Source: Clostridium bornimense (lineage in GTDB: Bacteria; Bacillota; Clostridia; Clostridiales; Clostridiaceae). Taken from it: 64,000 bases of DNA. A program made the translations under genes and the position numbers. The notes below the pieces were generated by a model. The model was not told the DNA's origin, did not search any database, and was given only the letters and a program-made list of their open reading frames with translations. The DNA lies in contig NZ_JAHLOD010000002.1 in the NCBI RefSeq assembly GCF_018917145.1, forward strand, positions 1-64,000, given 5' to 3'. Shown here in pieces: positions 27,021-36,034 of the stretch. How positions within the stretch are numbered: the stretch's first letter is position 1; each line of letters begins with the position of its first letter.

Positions 27021-28119
27021 ATTAAATGAAAAACTTATTGATATTAGAAAAGAGCTTAATAAAAATGCTGAACTTTCTTTCAATGAGTTTAAAACACAAA
27101 AAATTCTTTCACGAATACTAAGTGAATATAATATAGACCACAAATTTATCGGTGGAACAGGAATTGTTGCTACTATTGGGGATATATCAAATGATTCTAA
27201 AGTTATAGCTGTACGAGCTGATATGGACGCTCTACCTGTCAACGGTGCATCACATCTTTGTGGACATGACTATCATATGACTGTTGCATTAGGTACAGCT
27301 TTACTTCTTAAAGAAACAAATTTTCAGCATCCAGTAAAATTTCTTTTTCAACCAGGAGAAGAATGCGGCGGCGGTGCTGTTAAGCTTATAGAAGAAGGTG
27401 CTCTAAAAGGCCCTGACGTAGATACAATAATAGGCTTTCATGTTTGGCCTAATGTACCTGTAGGCTCTATTGAAATCACTGCAGAAGCCTCTATGGCTTC
27501 AGTAGATGACTTCTTCATAGACTTCAAAGGAGTTGGAGGACACGCTGCCACTCCTGAACGTTGTATTAATCCTATATATGCCTCAATAGATTTTATTGAG
27601 AAAATAGAGAAATTTAAAAAATCACTACAAGGAAAATATGTGCTAACTATCGGTGGCATTGGTGGCGGCGAAAGAGCTAATATAATCTCTGAGAACTCCA
27701 GAGTTTTTGGTACATTTAGAACCTTTGACAATGAAATAAGAAATAAGATTAAAAACTTTATTGAAACTACCATAAGCGAAGTTTCTAAAATTCATAATGT
27801 AGATGGTAAAATCACTTATGATTATCCTTATCCTCCATTAATACCTAATAAAATTGCAACAGAAAAATTTAAAAACTTTGCAATAAAACTTTTAGGTGAA
27901 GATAAGGTATCTCATGCAATACCTACTTATGCAGCAGAAGACTTTTCTTATTTCTGTGATGAATCATTAGGGGTCAAAGGTGTCCACTTTAGACTAGGAA
28001 TAGAAGAAGATACAAAAGGTACTTATCCTCTTCACAGTCCTAATTTTTCTGCATCAGATAAATGTATTAAGACTGGTGTAAATTTACTAGCTTCCTACCT
28101 AACAAGTTTTTATAAATAA
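26995..28119 (+). CDS. M20 family amidohydrolase, probable acyl-amino-acid deacetylase of the arginine operon
   Basis: The zinc-hydrolase family M20D (HipO/YxeP-like) is shown by VRADMDALP, CGHDYHMTVALG and FQPGEECGGGA, a dimerisation domain, and a C-terminal His in YPLHSPNF. The start ATG 26995 has GAGGT 8 bases upstream and lies within the last 26 bases of argD. The operon has no argJ or classical argE, so I infer that it removes acetyl groups from N-acetylornithine. That role is inferred only from position. Confidence 0.85.
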   Translation: MCNLTLTNKLNEKLIDIRKELNKNAELSFNEFKTQKILSRILSEYNIDHKFIGGTGIVATIGDISNDSKVIAVRADMDALPVNGASHLCGHDYHMTVALGTALLLKETNFQHPVKFLFQPGEECGGGAVKLIEEGALKGPDVDTIIGFHVWPNVPVGSIEITAEASMASVDDFFIDFKGVGGHAATPERCINPIYASIDFIEKIEKFKKSLQGKYVLTIGGIGGGERANIISENSRVFGTFRTFDNEIRNKIKNFIETTISEVSKIHNVDGKITYDYPYPPLIPNKIATEKFKNFAIKLLGEDKVSHAIPTYAAEDFSYFCDESLGVKGVHFRLGIEEDTKGTYPLHSPNFSASDKCIKTGVNLLASYLTSFYK

Positions 28120-28152
28120 AAAAAGGATTTGCGAATTTCGCAAATCCTTTTT
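28118..28152. terminator. Bidirectional terminator between the arginine operon and pepF
   Basis: AAAAAGGATTTGCGAA and its exact complement form a perfect 16-bp stem with A and T tracts on both sides, between convergent genes. Confidence 0.93.
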
Positions 28153-28154
28153 CA

Positions 28155-29954
28155 CTATTTTATAGCTGTTTCTAATATATCTAATAACATTTCAAAGTTT
28201 TTCATTGTATCTTCTATTGGCTTAGGTGTGCTTATATCAACACCACCTTTTCTTAAAATTTCTAATGGATAATCACTTCCACCAGCCTTTAAGAAACCTT
28301 TATATTTTTCAAGCGCCTCTTCTCCACCTTGAAGAATATTATTAGCAAAAGAGTTAGCACAAGAATATCCTGTGGCATATTGATAAACATAGAAATCAGT
28401 ATAGAAATGAGGTATTCTAGCCCACTCCATAGCTATCTCTTCATCTACAACAATATCTTCTCCAAAATATTTTCTATTTAAGTCTAACCATATTTTACAT
28501 AACCCATCAGCATTTAAAGGTGTTCCTTCATTTAACGTATTATGTGTTATCTTCTCAAATTCTGCAAACATTGTTTGTCTAAATACAGTAGTTCTTATAC
28601 CCTCTATCATAGTATTTACAAGATATAATCTCTTATTTTCATCCTTCTCATTATCAATCATATATTTTATGAAAAGAATCTCATTTGTAGTAGAAGCTAC
28701 TTCAGCACAGAATAAAGTATAATCACTATAAATATAATCTTGATTCTTTCTTGAATAATATGAATGTAATGAATGTCCCATTTCATGAGCTAATGTAGAC
28801 ACATCATTAATATCATAATTATAATTCAAAAGTACATATGGATCTGTATCATAACTACCCCAAGAATAAGCACCTTGACGTTTTCCTTCATTATCATACT
28901 TATCAACCCAACGATTCTTTATTCCTTCTTTAAAAATACTTAAATATTCTTCACCTAATGGTGCTAATGCCTTTTCTACTAACTTAACTCCATCATCAAA
29001 CTCTATATGTTCCTTAGGTGTATCTATAAGTGGAACATATAAATCATACATATGAATTTCATCTAATCCTAGTAATCTTTTCTTTATGTCTACATATCTA
29101 TGAAGTAGATGTAAGTTTTTATTCACTGTATCGATAGTATTATCATATACCTTAACATCAATATTATTAGGCTTAAGTGATGCTTCTAATGGAGAACTAA
29201 AATGTCTAAGTTTTGCACTTATATTAAAGTTATTTATTGAAGCTGTAAGTGTAGTGGCAAGAGTATTTTTAAACTGCTTATATGTGTTAAATAAAGTTTC
29301 AAAAGCCTCTTTTCTTACTGCTCTATCTTTACTTTTTATAAAGTTAGAATATCTAGCTTCATTAAAATCTACTTCTTCTCCATTTTCATCTTTTACTTTA
29401 GGGAATGTCATATCTGCATTAGTTAATAATGAAAATGCTTCTTCTGGTGCACTTAATGATTCTGATAATGTTGCTAAAATTCTTTCTTCACTCTCAGATA
29501 AAGTATGAGGCTTCATTTTTAATATATCTTCTAACTCAAACTTGTATTTTTGAAGTTCTGGTACCTTCATGCATTCTTCTAAGTAATTATCATCCATAGA
29601 TAATAATTCTGGTACAAAGAAAGATGTAAGACTACTTATCTCCGGTAAAAATATTTCAACTTGCTTTTTCATGTTGATATACTTACCATTATTCATATCT
29701 TCATGATTTTTCATATTAGAATATACATATAACTTTTCTGCAAGTCTACTTACCTTTTCATCTAATTTTAAATATTCTAATAAGTTATTAGGATCCTTTA
29801 ATGTTCCCTTAAAATCACCAAGTCCTGTATAAATCTCTTTTAAATACTTAAAATCCTCTTGAAACTCATCTTCATTTTTATATATTTTCTCTAAATTCCA
29901 AGTATCTTCTACAGGTACTTCTTCTCTTTTTAAAAGAGTCTTTGATTTCTCCAT
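28155..29954 (-). CDS. pepF: Oligoendopeptidase F
   Basis: This M3B metallopeptidase cleaves cytoplasmic oligopeptides. The zinc motif HEMGH is in STLAHEMGHSLHSYYSRK with the third ligand in FCAEVASTTNEIL. At 599 residues it has the full PepF length, and the N-terminal PepF domain is present. It follows the small acidic protein gene without a gap (start at 29954, stop at 29955), so the two are cotranscribed. Confidence 0.96.
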   Translation of the reverse strand: MEKSKTLLKREEVPVEDTWNLEKIYKNEDEFQEDFKYLKEIYTGLGDFKGTLKDPNNLLEYLKLDEKVSRLAEKLYVYSNMKNHEDMNNGKYINMKKQVEIFLPEISSLTSFFVPELLSMDDNYLEECMKVPELQKYKFELEDILKMKPHTLSESEERILATLSESLSAPEEAFSLLTNADMTFPKVKDENGEEVDFNEARYSNFIKSKDRAVRKEAFETLFNTYKQFKNTLATTLTASINNFNISAKLRHFSSPLEASLKPNNIDVKVYDNTIDTVNKNLHLLHRYVDIKKRLLGLDEIHMYDLYVPLIDTPKEHIEFDDGVKLVEKALAPLGEEYLSIFKEGIKNRWVDKYDNEGKRQGAYSWGSYDTDPYVLLNYNYDINDVSTLAHEMGHSLHSYYSRKNQDYIYSDYTLFCAEVASTTNEILFIKYMIDNEKDENKRLYLVNTMIEGIRTTVFRQTMFAEFEKITHNTLNEGTPLNADGLCKIWLDLNRKYFGEDIVVDEEIAMEWARIPHFYTDFYVYQYATGYSCANSFANNILQGGEEALEKYKGFLKAGGSDYPLEILRKGGVDISTPKPIEDTMKNFEMLLDILETAIK

Positions 29955-30359
29955 CTATTCTTCCCCCTTATAATCATTTTCTCTCCCCACGATGTCTGCA
30001 AATACTTTTGTCATAGTTATATTTATTTTCTTAGATACGTCTTGAAGCTTATCATTTATATAATCATAATCATCCTCAAAAGGAATTATTACTTCAAAAG
30101 TAGGATTATACTCTTCCTCTATATCATTTATTGTATATCCAGCTTCAGTAAAGCTTTCTCTATCAAACAAATCAAAAATCCCTGTGAATTCCCAATCTTC
30201 AACATCAGAATTTGTGTCAAATACTATATGTATGTTGTCTCTATCTGTATAAAATTTAGTTATGTATTCTGCGCCTTCTTCAGCATTAAAAGAATCATAT
30301 TCCTTCAAGAACTTTCCTTCACTATCTCTTTCTATTAATACTAAACTTGAAAATTCCAT
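29955..30359 (-). CDS. Small acidic protein of unknown function
   Basis: The 134-residue soluble protein is very acidic (clusters of Glu and Asp throughout) with alternating strands and helices and no catalytic motif I recognise. It may belong to a clostridial DUF family (possibly DUF6762), but I am unsure. It is translated directly ahead of pepF, and conserved pairing would be worth testing. Confidence 0.7.
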   Translation of the reverse strand: MEFSSLVLIERDSEGKFLKEYDSFNAEEGAEYITKFYTDRDNIHIVFDTNSDVEDWEFTGIFDLFDRESFTEAGYTINDIEEEYNPTFEVIIPFEDDYDYINDKLQDVSKKINITMTKVFADIVGRENDYKGEE

Positions 30360-30471
30360 ATACTCACTTCCTTAATCTATTCTTTTATATAAACTATCTC
30401 ACAAAATTATGAAAATAACAATACCATTAATATTTTTAACGATATACTATAGAATTAATCAATATACAACA

Positions 30472-30534
30472 AAAAAAAGATGCTTAAAAATATAATACTT
30501 TTAAAACAATACTATATTTTCATAACATCTTTTA
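30472..30534 (-). terminator. Terminator of the mntP-fur operon
   Basis: AAAGATGTTATGAAAATATA pairs with ...TATATTTTTAAGCATCTTT and is followed by a run of eight Ts on the minus strand. It overlaps the stop codon of the regulator. Confidence 0.85.
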
Positions 30535-30954
30535 TGTATTCTTTTCTTTTTTTCTACAGCTTTCACATATAGCTTTAAAATCCAAGTGATGTTCAACTAA
30601 TGTATATCCTGTTGTCTTTTTTATAATTTCTTCCACAGTATTCATAGGGCAATCTATTTCCACTTCTTTATCACATATTTCACAAGATATTTTGTGTTTA
30701 TGTTTGTGATGATTAAATGAATATGTATTTCTATCGTCACCTAAACTAAATTTGTCCACTAATCCCTTTGTATAAAATGAGTCTAGTGTTCTATAAACTG
30801 TAGATAGATCTATTTCAAATCCAGACTTTTTTAATAAATCATAAATTTCATCTACTTGATATGATCCTTCATTTTCTACTAATAACTTTAAAATAGCTAC
30901 TCTACTTTTTGTAACTTTCATATTATTATTTCTTATTAATTCTTTAATATCCAT
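30532..30954 (-). CDS. Fur-family metalloregulator
   Basis: The 140-residue protein has the winged helix (VTKSRVAILKLL, DLSTVYRTLDSF) and the sensory HHKHKHKISCEICDK segment. The structural zinc cysteines are in CEIC and CESC. It could be Fur, PerR or Zur; sequence alone does not decide. The start ATG 30954 has AGGTGA 5 bases upstream. It follows mntP by 33 bases, so it may regulate or respond to manganese or peroxide. Confidence 0.9.
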   Translation of the reverse strand: MDIKELIRNNNMKVTKSRVAILKLLVENEGSYQVDEIYDLLKKSGFEIDLSTVYRTLDSFYTKGLVDKFSLGDDRNTYSFNHHKHKHKISCEICDKEVEIDCPMNTVEEIIKKTTGYTLVEHHLDFKAICESCRKKEKNT

Positions 30955-30987
30955 AATTATCACCTAAGACAATTATACCACAAAGGT

Positions 30988-31545
30988 CTACATAAACATC
31001 ATTTTTATTCCCATTAACATTAAGATTATTCCACCAATGAATTCTGCATACTTCTCAATAACTTTTATTTCTCTTAAAAATCTTCCAACTATAAATGCAA
31101 TTATCGAATTTATGAAACTTACTACACCTATTATTATTGAAGCTAAAAATACAAATCTGTTATCTCCACTAGATCCTAATGCACTTAAACCAACTACTAA
31201 AGCATCTATCGATACAGATACTCCTAAAATAATAAACATCTTCGCTTTTATAACTATGTTTTCTGTAGGTTGATCTTCCTTAAATCCTTCTATAAACATA
31301 ACAAGTCCAACTATGGAAATAACTGCTCCACCTAATATCTTTGGAAATCCCCCAAGGAAACTTAATATGTACACACCAAAAATGCCTCCTATAAAAGACA
31401 TTAAATATTGAAAAAATCCGAATGATAACGACATTAGAACTTTTTGATTATTATTTATTCCCTTTGCAATTCCTAAAGATAATGCCACTCCAAAAGCATC
31501 TATCGACAATGCAATTGCTATTATTAATACAGATAAAAAACTCAT
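30988..31545 (-). CDS. mntP: Manganese efflux pump MntP
   Basis: The 185-residue protein has six membrane helices in two related halves, each with an SIDA motif (SIDAFGVALSLG near 14-25 and SIDALVVGLSAL near 113-124). These Asp residues bind Mn2+ in the family. It exports manganese. It is first gene of an operon with a Fur-family gene. No yybP-ykoY manganese riboswitch is evident upstream; instead a palindrome lies at 31577-31602. Confidence 0.93.
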   Translation of the reverse strand: MSFLSVLIIAIALSIDAFGVALSLGIAKGINNNQKVLMSLSFGFFQYLMSFIGGIFGVYILSFLGGFPKILGGAVISIVGLVMFIEGFKEDQPTENIVIKAKMFIILGVSVSIDALVVGLSALGSSGDNRFVFLASIIIGVVSFINSIIAFIVGRFLREIKVIEKYAEFIGGIILMLMGIKMMFM

Positions 31546-31576
31546 TATACCCCCACCCTATTTTTAAGTTACTACT

Positions 31577-31602
31577 ATTTATACAGTTGTTATTGTATAA
31601 AT
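31577..31602. promoter_or_regulatory. Palindrome upstream of mntP (candidate operator)
   Basis: ATTTATACA and TGTATAAAT are perfect 9-base inverted arms separated by 8 bases, 32 bases ahead of the mntP start. It does not match the classical Fur 7-1-7 box, so the binding protein is uncertain. Confidence 0.5.
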
Positions 31603-31654
31603 ATAACTATTGTGGTCTATTTTGTTTGATGGTAGGTGGGTATAGTTTTTTCTC

Positions 31655-31735
31655 ATATATATAACTGTTATACTTAAGTGTTGTTTTTTGAAAAATAATC
31701 TTCCAACAACACTTAAGTATAATAGTTTCATATAT
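31655..31735. mobile_element. Miniature inverted-repeat element (MITE) F
   Basis: Two inverted repeat copies (core ends at 31665-31683 and 31707-31725) face each other with a ~20-base centre. The ~80 bp palindrome starts and ends in TCATATAT and has no coding capacity. The rest of the 293-base mntP-MFS gap holds the mntP palindrome and the MFS terminator. Confidence 0.8.
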
Positions 31736-31799
31736 CCGCTAACAAATACATTTGATCAAACATGTATTGCAAAAATCACCAACTATTATATATAAAATC

Positions 31800-31829
31800 G
31801 AGCTTTGCAAAATAACATTTGCAAAGCTC
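31800..31829 (-). terminator. Terminator of the MFS transporter gene
   Basis: GAGCTTTGCAAA and TTTGCAAAGCTC form a perfect 12-bp stem with a 6-base loop, followed on the minus strand by GATTTT. Confidence 0.8.
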
Positions 31830-31838
31830 TTACTTTTC

Positions 31839-33110
31839 TTAATTATCTAAACTTTTCATATCTTTATTTAATTTAAATATACAGCAACCTAGGGATCCAA
31901 TAACCCCTATAAAGATATATATTAATGCAATACCTGCACCTTTTCCGCTACCAACAATATTGATTAAAAATGATATCTTATAAACATTAGGTTCAAAAAC
32001 CTTATCTGCTAATACTCCACCTAATAGATATCCTATAGGTATCGATATATATTGTAATGTATTTCTTGCTGAAAAAACTACTCCTTGCATTTCTATAGGA
32101 ACTTTATTTCGCATAATAAACTCTACGTTAGCTGTTAAAAATGGTACTACAACATTTCCTAAAAATACAGCAATTGTCCAAATATAACAATTACGTCCGA
32201 TTCCAAGTAATGTGTTACATATAGCGAATGAAAACATCATTATATTTAAAATAACAGAAACTTTCTTTTTACTTTCCTTCTTAATAGTTACTAATATGCT
32301 CCCAACCACTCCTGCTATTCCTATAGTAGCAGTTACTATACCTAGCTGAAATTTATTATTTCCATTTCTAGATAGTATCATTGGTTGAAGATTACAATTA
32401 TAGATTGAAGCTATAAGATTTACGAATGCCATAAATAATATAAGTGATAATATTCCTTTATCATTCACTATATACTTTATGCCAATCTTACATTGCTGTA
32501 GTATATTTGTATTATCCCCTGTATTATATATTTTTTTAGGTATTTTAACTAAGAAAATTAAAGTTAATACTGCAAAAATAAATGTCGCAAGATCAATAAA
32601 AATAATTAATTTTAATCCAGCAAAAGCATATATAGTAGTTGATAAAATAGGATAAAAAATAGTTATGCATGAATTACTTAAAGATCTTATTCCACTTACT
32701 TTTATATAATTCTCTTTAGAAATAATAAGTGATATTGCTACTTCTGATGCAGGATTTTGAAAAGCATCAACTACACCTAAAATAAAATTTATTATATAGA
32801 TATACTCTATTTTTAAACTATTAGTGATTAATAATATTAATACTATTAAAGAAAAAAATGCTGCTATACTATCAGATATAATCATTATATTTTTCTTGTC
32901 CCATTTATCACTAATACTACCTGCTAAAAAACTAAGTAATATTGATGGCATCAATGTACATATTGTTAATAATGCTATTGATAATACAGATCCACTATTA
33001 TCATATGTCCATAAAATTAATCCATAGCTTGTTATTTTACTTCCTAACTGTGAAACAAATTGTCCACATTGTAATAAATAAAAATTTTTTAATTGAGTTT
33101 TTATATTCAT
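31839..33110 (-). CDS. MFS transporter (drug or siderophore exporter type)
   Basis: The 423-residue protein has about twelve membrane helices, with the loop 2-3 signature GSISDKWDKKNIMI and a second-half counterpart. It resembles the MFS_3/EntS-like exporters. The substrate cannot be told. It is a single gene with a terminator. In the 160-base gap upstream, a hairpin (CTCCATGCAA...TTGCATGGAG, 33184-33221) probably ends the HAD transcript. Confidence 0.88.
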   Translation of the reverse strand: MNIKTQLKNFYLLQCGQFVSQLGSKITSYGLILWTYDNSGSVLSIALLTICTLMPSILLSFLAGSISDKWDKKNIMIISDSIAAFFSLIVLILLITNSLKIEYIYIINFILGVVDAFQNPASEVAISLIISKENYIKVSGIRSLSNSCITIFYPILSTTIYAFAGLKLIIFIDLATFIFAVLTLIFLVKIPKKIYNTGDNTNILQQCKIGIKYIVNDKGILSLILFMAFVNLIASIYNCNLQPMILSRNGNNKFQLGIVTATIGIAGVVGSILVTIKKESKKKVSVILNIMMFSFAICNTLLGIGRNCYIWTIAVFLGNVVVPFLTANVEFIMRNKVPIEMQGVVFSARNTLQYISIPIGYLLGGVLADKVFEPNVYKISFLINIVGSGKGAGIALIYIFIGVIGSLGCCIFKLNKDMKSLDN

Positions 33111-33273
33111 CTAGCCTTACTCCTTTTCAATTAACAATATTACTTGAAAATTGCAAAGCCAAATAACTTTGATAGATATATTACTCCATGCAATCTCTAT
33201 CTTATCTGACTTTGCATGGAGCTAAAACAATGCATAATCTCATATCCTCATTACCCCTTTCTTCAAAATACCT

Positions 33274-33891
33274 CTATATATTTCTTATTCCAACTTTAGA
33301 TAATTCTCTAAAAAAGTCATTGTTATTTCTAGTATAATCATCAAAATAAATAACTTTCATACCCATTTTTTTAGGTACAATGAGATTCTTCTCATTATTA
33401 TCTATAAATACACACTCATCAGCTTCAACCTGTAACTTGTTTATGGTTTGTGTAAATATTTCATAGTCTTTTTTGCCTGAACCAACTTCTGCCGAAACAG
33501 CAATAACATCAAAAACTGCATTTAGTTTGTGGTAATTTACAATACTATATATTCTATCTTTTTTATTATCAGTAACCATGGCTATTTTATATCCTTGTTC
33601 TTTTAGGCTATAAACTAATTTCATCATCTCAGTATCTATTGGCGTATTAATAAAAGATTCTTCTAAAATCTTATACGGTATGTCTTGTCCCAAGTTTTCA
33701 CATAATCTACTCCAAATATCTTTATGACTTATCTCTCCATATAATAACTTTTCATTATACTTGTAGTACTCCTTCTGAAATAAATCTTTATTGATATTTG
33801 CATTCTTAGATATGTAACTACAAATTGAATATGATCCAGTAGCCTCAGTAGTTAACACACCATCAAAATCAAACAGTACTGCCTTAACCAT
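33274..33891 (-). CDS. HAD-superfamily hydrolase, paralogue 1
   Basis: The ~206-residue HAD phosphatase has motif I LFDFDGVLTT, motif II MVTDNK, motif III lysine GSGKKDYEIF and motif IV CVFIDNNEKN. It is a beta-phosphoglucomutase-like fold of unknown substrate. ATG 33891 is chosen because AGGTGA precedes it. The protein is closely similar over its full length to the product of 34511-35125, and the upstream leader is shared too. Confidence 0.88.
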   Translation of the reverse strand: MVKAVLFDFDGVLTTEATGSYSICSYISKNANINKDLFQKEYYKYNEKLLYGEISHKDIWSRLCENLGQDIPYKILEESFINTPIDTEMMKLVYSLKEQGYKIAMVTDNKKDRIYSIVNYHKLNAVFDVIAVSAEVGSGKKDYEIFTQTINKLQVEADECVFIDNNEKNLIVPKKMGMKVIYFDDYTRNNNDFFRELSKVGIRNI

Positions 33892-33967
33892 AATTATCAC
33901 CTCACGACAGTTATTTATTAAACTTTTTTCCGACATTGAGTTCTCTAAGTTATTACAATTGCTTCCT

Positions 33968-34044
33968 TATATAGCTGTTATACTTAAGTGTTGTTTTTTG
34001 AAAAAATTACTCTACCAACACTTAAGTATAATAGTTTCATATAT
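33968..34044. mobile_element. MITE G
   Basis: Inverted repeat copies CTGTTATACTTAAGTGTTG and CAACACTTAAGTATAATAG enclose ~25 bases. It lies in the gap between the GNAT gene and HAD paralogue 1. Confidence 0.8.
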
Positions 34045-34079
34045 CCACAACTAAAACATATATTGCACACTTTTCCCAT

Positions 34080-34514
34080 TTATAACCACATAATAAACGC
34101 TGTTTTATCATTGCAATTATATCCTACTTTCTTATAAAAATTTAAAGTACTTTCTCTTTTAGAACCAGTCAAAAGCATAATTTTGTAACAATTTTCTTTA
34201 ATAGCTATGTCCTTAGCATAATTTAGTACGGCTGTTCCATAACCTTTTTTTCTATACTCCTTACTTGTAACTACATTTTCTATAAAAGCATAAGGCCTTT
34301 GGTTATGTGTTAAATTGGGAATAATATTTACTGTACAAGTAGATACAATTTTATTATTCTCTTTAGCTACCACTATATGATAGTTCTTATTACTTACTAT
34401 ACTTTCCCATATAGAATTAAGCGACTCGTCCATATTGGGAATAGTATTGTCTCCCAATTCTGTATATAGCTCTAATAAACTACATAATTCTGATTCATTT
34501 ATTTCTGTAATCAT
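34080..34514 (-). CDS. GNAT-family N-acetyltransferase
   Basis: The 144-residue protein has the acetyl-CoA motif A VTSKEYRKKGYGTAVLNYA (about 87-105) and the C-terminal SKRESTLNFYKKVGYN segment. The acceptor is unknown. It overlaps the stop of HAD paralogue 2 by 4 bases, so it is translationally coupled to it. Confidence 0.88.
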   Translation of the reverse strand: MITEINESELCSLLELYTELGDNTIPNMDESLNSIWESIVSNKNYHIVVAKENNKIVSTCTVNIIPNLTHNQRPYAFIENVVTSKEYRKKGYGTAVLNYAKDIAIKENCYKIMLLTGSKRESTLNFYKKVGYNCNDKTAFIMWL

Positions 34515-35125
34515 ATTTTCACCCCACTCATAACTAATTCATCTAGAAGAGTATCCATATTTCTAGTATCATCATCAAAATAAATAACTTTCATCCCCAT
34601 TTTTTTAGGTGCAATAAGATTTTTCTCACTATTATCTATAAATACACATTCACTAGCTTCAACTTGTAACTTTTTTATAGTTTGCATAAATATTTCGTAT
34701 TCTTTTTTACCTGAACCAATTTCTGAAGAAACCACTATAGTATCAAAAAGTTCATTTAATTTATAATAATTTGCAACACTATCTACTCTATCCTTTTTAT
34801 TATCAGTAACCATAGCTATTTTATATCCCTCTTCTTTCAGGCTATACACCACGCTCATCATATTAATGTCTATTGGTGTATTAATAAAAGAATCCTCTAA
34901 AATTTCAAAAGGGATATCTTTCCCTAGGTTTTCACATAATCTACTCCAGATATCTTTATGATTTATCTTTCCATATAATAATTTTTCATTGTATTTATAA
35001 TATTCTTTTTGAAATAATTCCTTATCAATATTGGCATTCTTAGATATATAATTACAAATTGAATACGATCCAGTAGCATCTGTAGTTAACACCCCATCAA
35101 AATCAAATAATACTGCCTTCACCAT
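34511..35125 (-). CDS. HAD-superfamily hydrolase, paralogue 2
   Basis: This ~204-residue HAD hydrolase has LFDFDGVLTT, MVTDNK, GSGKKEYEIF and CVFIDNSEKN. It differs from paralogue 1 mainly in the cap and the C-terminal tail. ATG 35125 follows GGAAGTGA. It is followed by the GNAT gene. The upstream leader (GACAGTTATTTATTAA) matches that of paralogue 1, showing a segmental duplication. Confidence 0.88.
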   Translation of the reverse strand: MVKAVLFDFDGVLTTDATGSYSICNYISKNANIDKELFQKEYYKYNEKLLYGKINHKDIWSRLCENLGKDIPFEILEDSFINTPIDINMMSVVYSLKEEGYKIAMVTDNKKDRVDSVANYYKLNELFDTIVVSSEIGSGKKEYEIFMQTIKKLQVEASECVFIDNSEKNLIAPKKMGMKVIYFDDDTRNMDTLLDELVMSGVKI

Positions 35126-35216
35126 AATTATCACTTCCTGACAGTTATTTATTAATATTTTAACAAATAACCAATTATTTTCTAATAATAAATTCTATAA
35201 AACATACAAGTTATTT

Positions 35217-35296
35217 CATATATATAGCTGTTATACTTAAGTGTTGTTATTTGAAAAATATTGCTCCAACAACACTTAAGTATAATAGATTCATAT
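35217..35296. mobile_element. MITE H
   Basis: The same ~80 bp palindromic arrangement as F and G, beginning CATATATATAG and ending TTCATATAT, lies about 90 bases upstream of HAD paralogue 2. Confidence 0.8.
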
Positions 35297-35371
35297 ATAC
35301 GCTACAAATACATTTTCTCCAACCTGTATAGCAAAATTATAAAACTCAAATATTCCTTGTCCATGTTTATA

Positions 35372-35932
35372 TTAACTATTCATCAAGTATTCTTCTTTTA
35401 ATATAGAATAAACAGCCATATCACATATTCCTGAATTATTCTTTCCTGCTTTTCTATTTATTCCTTCAAATTTTAATCCACATTTTTTCATAACTGCTCC
35501 TGATGCTGGATTATTTGTATCATGTTTCGCAGCGATACGTTTCACATCAACTTCTTCAAATAGAAATTTAATTATTGATGAAAATGCTTCTGTTACAATT
35601 CCCTTATTCCAATATTCTTTACCAATACAGTATCCTATTTCTACTGCTTCAACATTTTCATCTATTGATACTACTGAAATTGCCCCAATTGCTTGTCCAT
35701 CTTCTTTTAATTCAATACACCAATTATAATAACCATTATTACTATATTCTTCTAGCCATAAACCTATAACATATTTTGATGTGTCCAAATTTTCATGAGT
35801 AGGCCAAGTCAAATATTTAGTAACATTACTATCACTAGCCCAATTATTAAATAAATCACTAGCATCTTCATCTTTAAATCTTCTTAAAATTAATCTTTCT
35901 GTTTCAAGAATTTTTGTTCCCAAATGATTCAT
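35372..35932 (-). CDS. GNAT acetyltransferase, RimJ/RimL type
   Basis: The 186-residue protein opens with ILETERLILRRF, typical of the RimJ/RimL branch. GYCIGKEYWNKGIVTEAFSSII is the acetyl-CoA site and NPASGAVMKKCGLKFEG the C-terminal signature. It may acetylate a protein N-terminus or a small amine. The start follows GGGGGGAG. It is a single-gene unit. Confidence 0.9.
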   Translation of the reverse strand: MNHLGTKILETERLILRRFKDEDASDLFNNWASDSNVTKYLTWPTHENLDTSKYVIGLWLEEYSNNGYYNWCIELKEDGQAIGAISVVSIDENVEAVEIGYCIGKEYWNKGIVTEAFSSIIKFLFEEVDVKRIAAKHDTNNPASGAVMKKCGLKFEGINRKAGKNNSGICDMAVYSILKEEYLMNS

Positions 35933-36034
35933 ATTACTCCCCCCTTTTTAATCTTGGCACCATTACAAACGCTTGAAATAAATTATTCAAACAAAATTTC
36001 CCTATTAGTGCTCTCCATATTATCCTCCAACCTT

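Noticed and set aside
31546-31660. yybP-ykoY manganese riboswitch upstream of mntP
   Set aside because: The gap is short and lacks the conserved loops of that riboswitch; only a palindrome is visible.
31653-31735. TCATATAT on both sides of MITE F as an 8-bp target duplication
   Set aside because: The same TCATATAT is part of the right arm in MITEs G and H, so it belongs to the element or to AT-rich background and cannot be called a target duplication.
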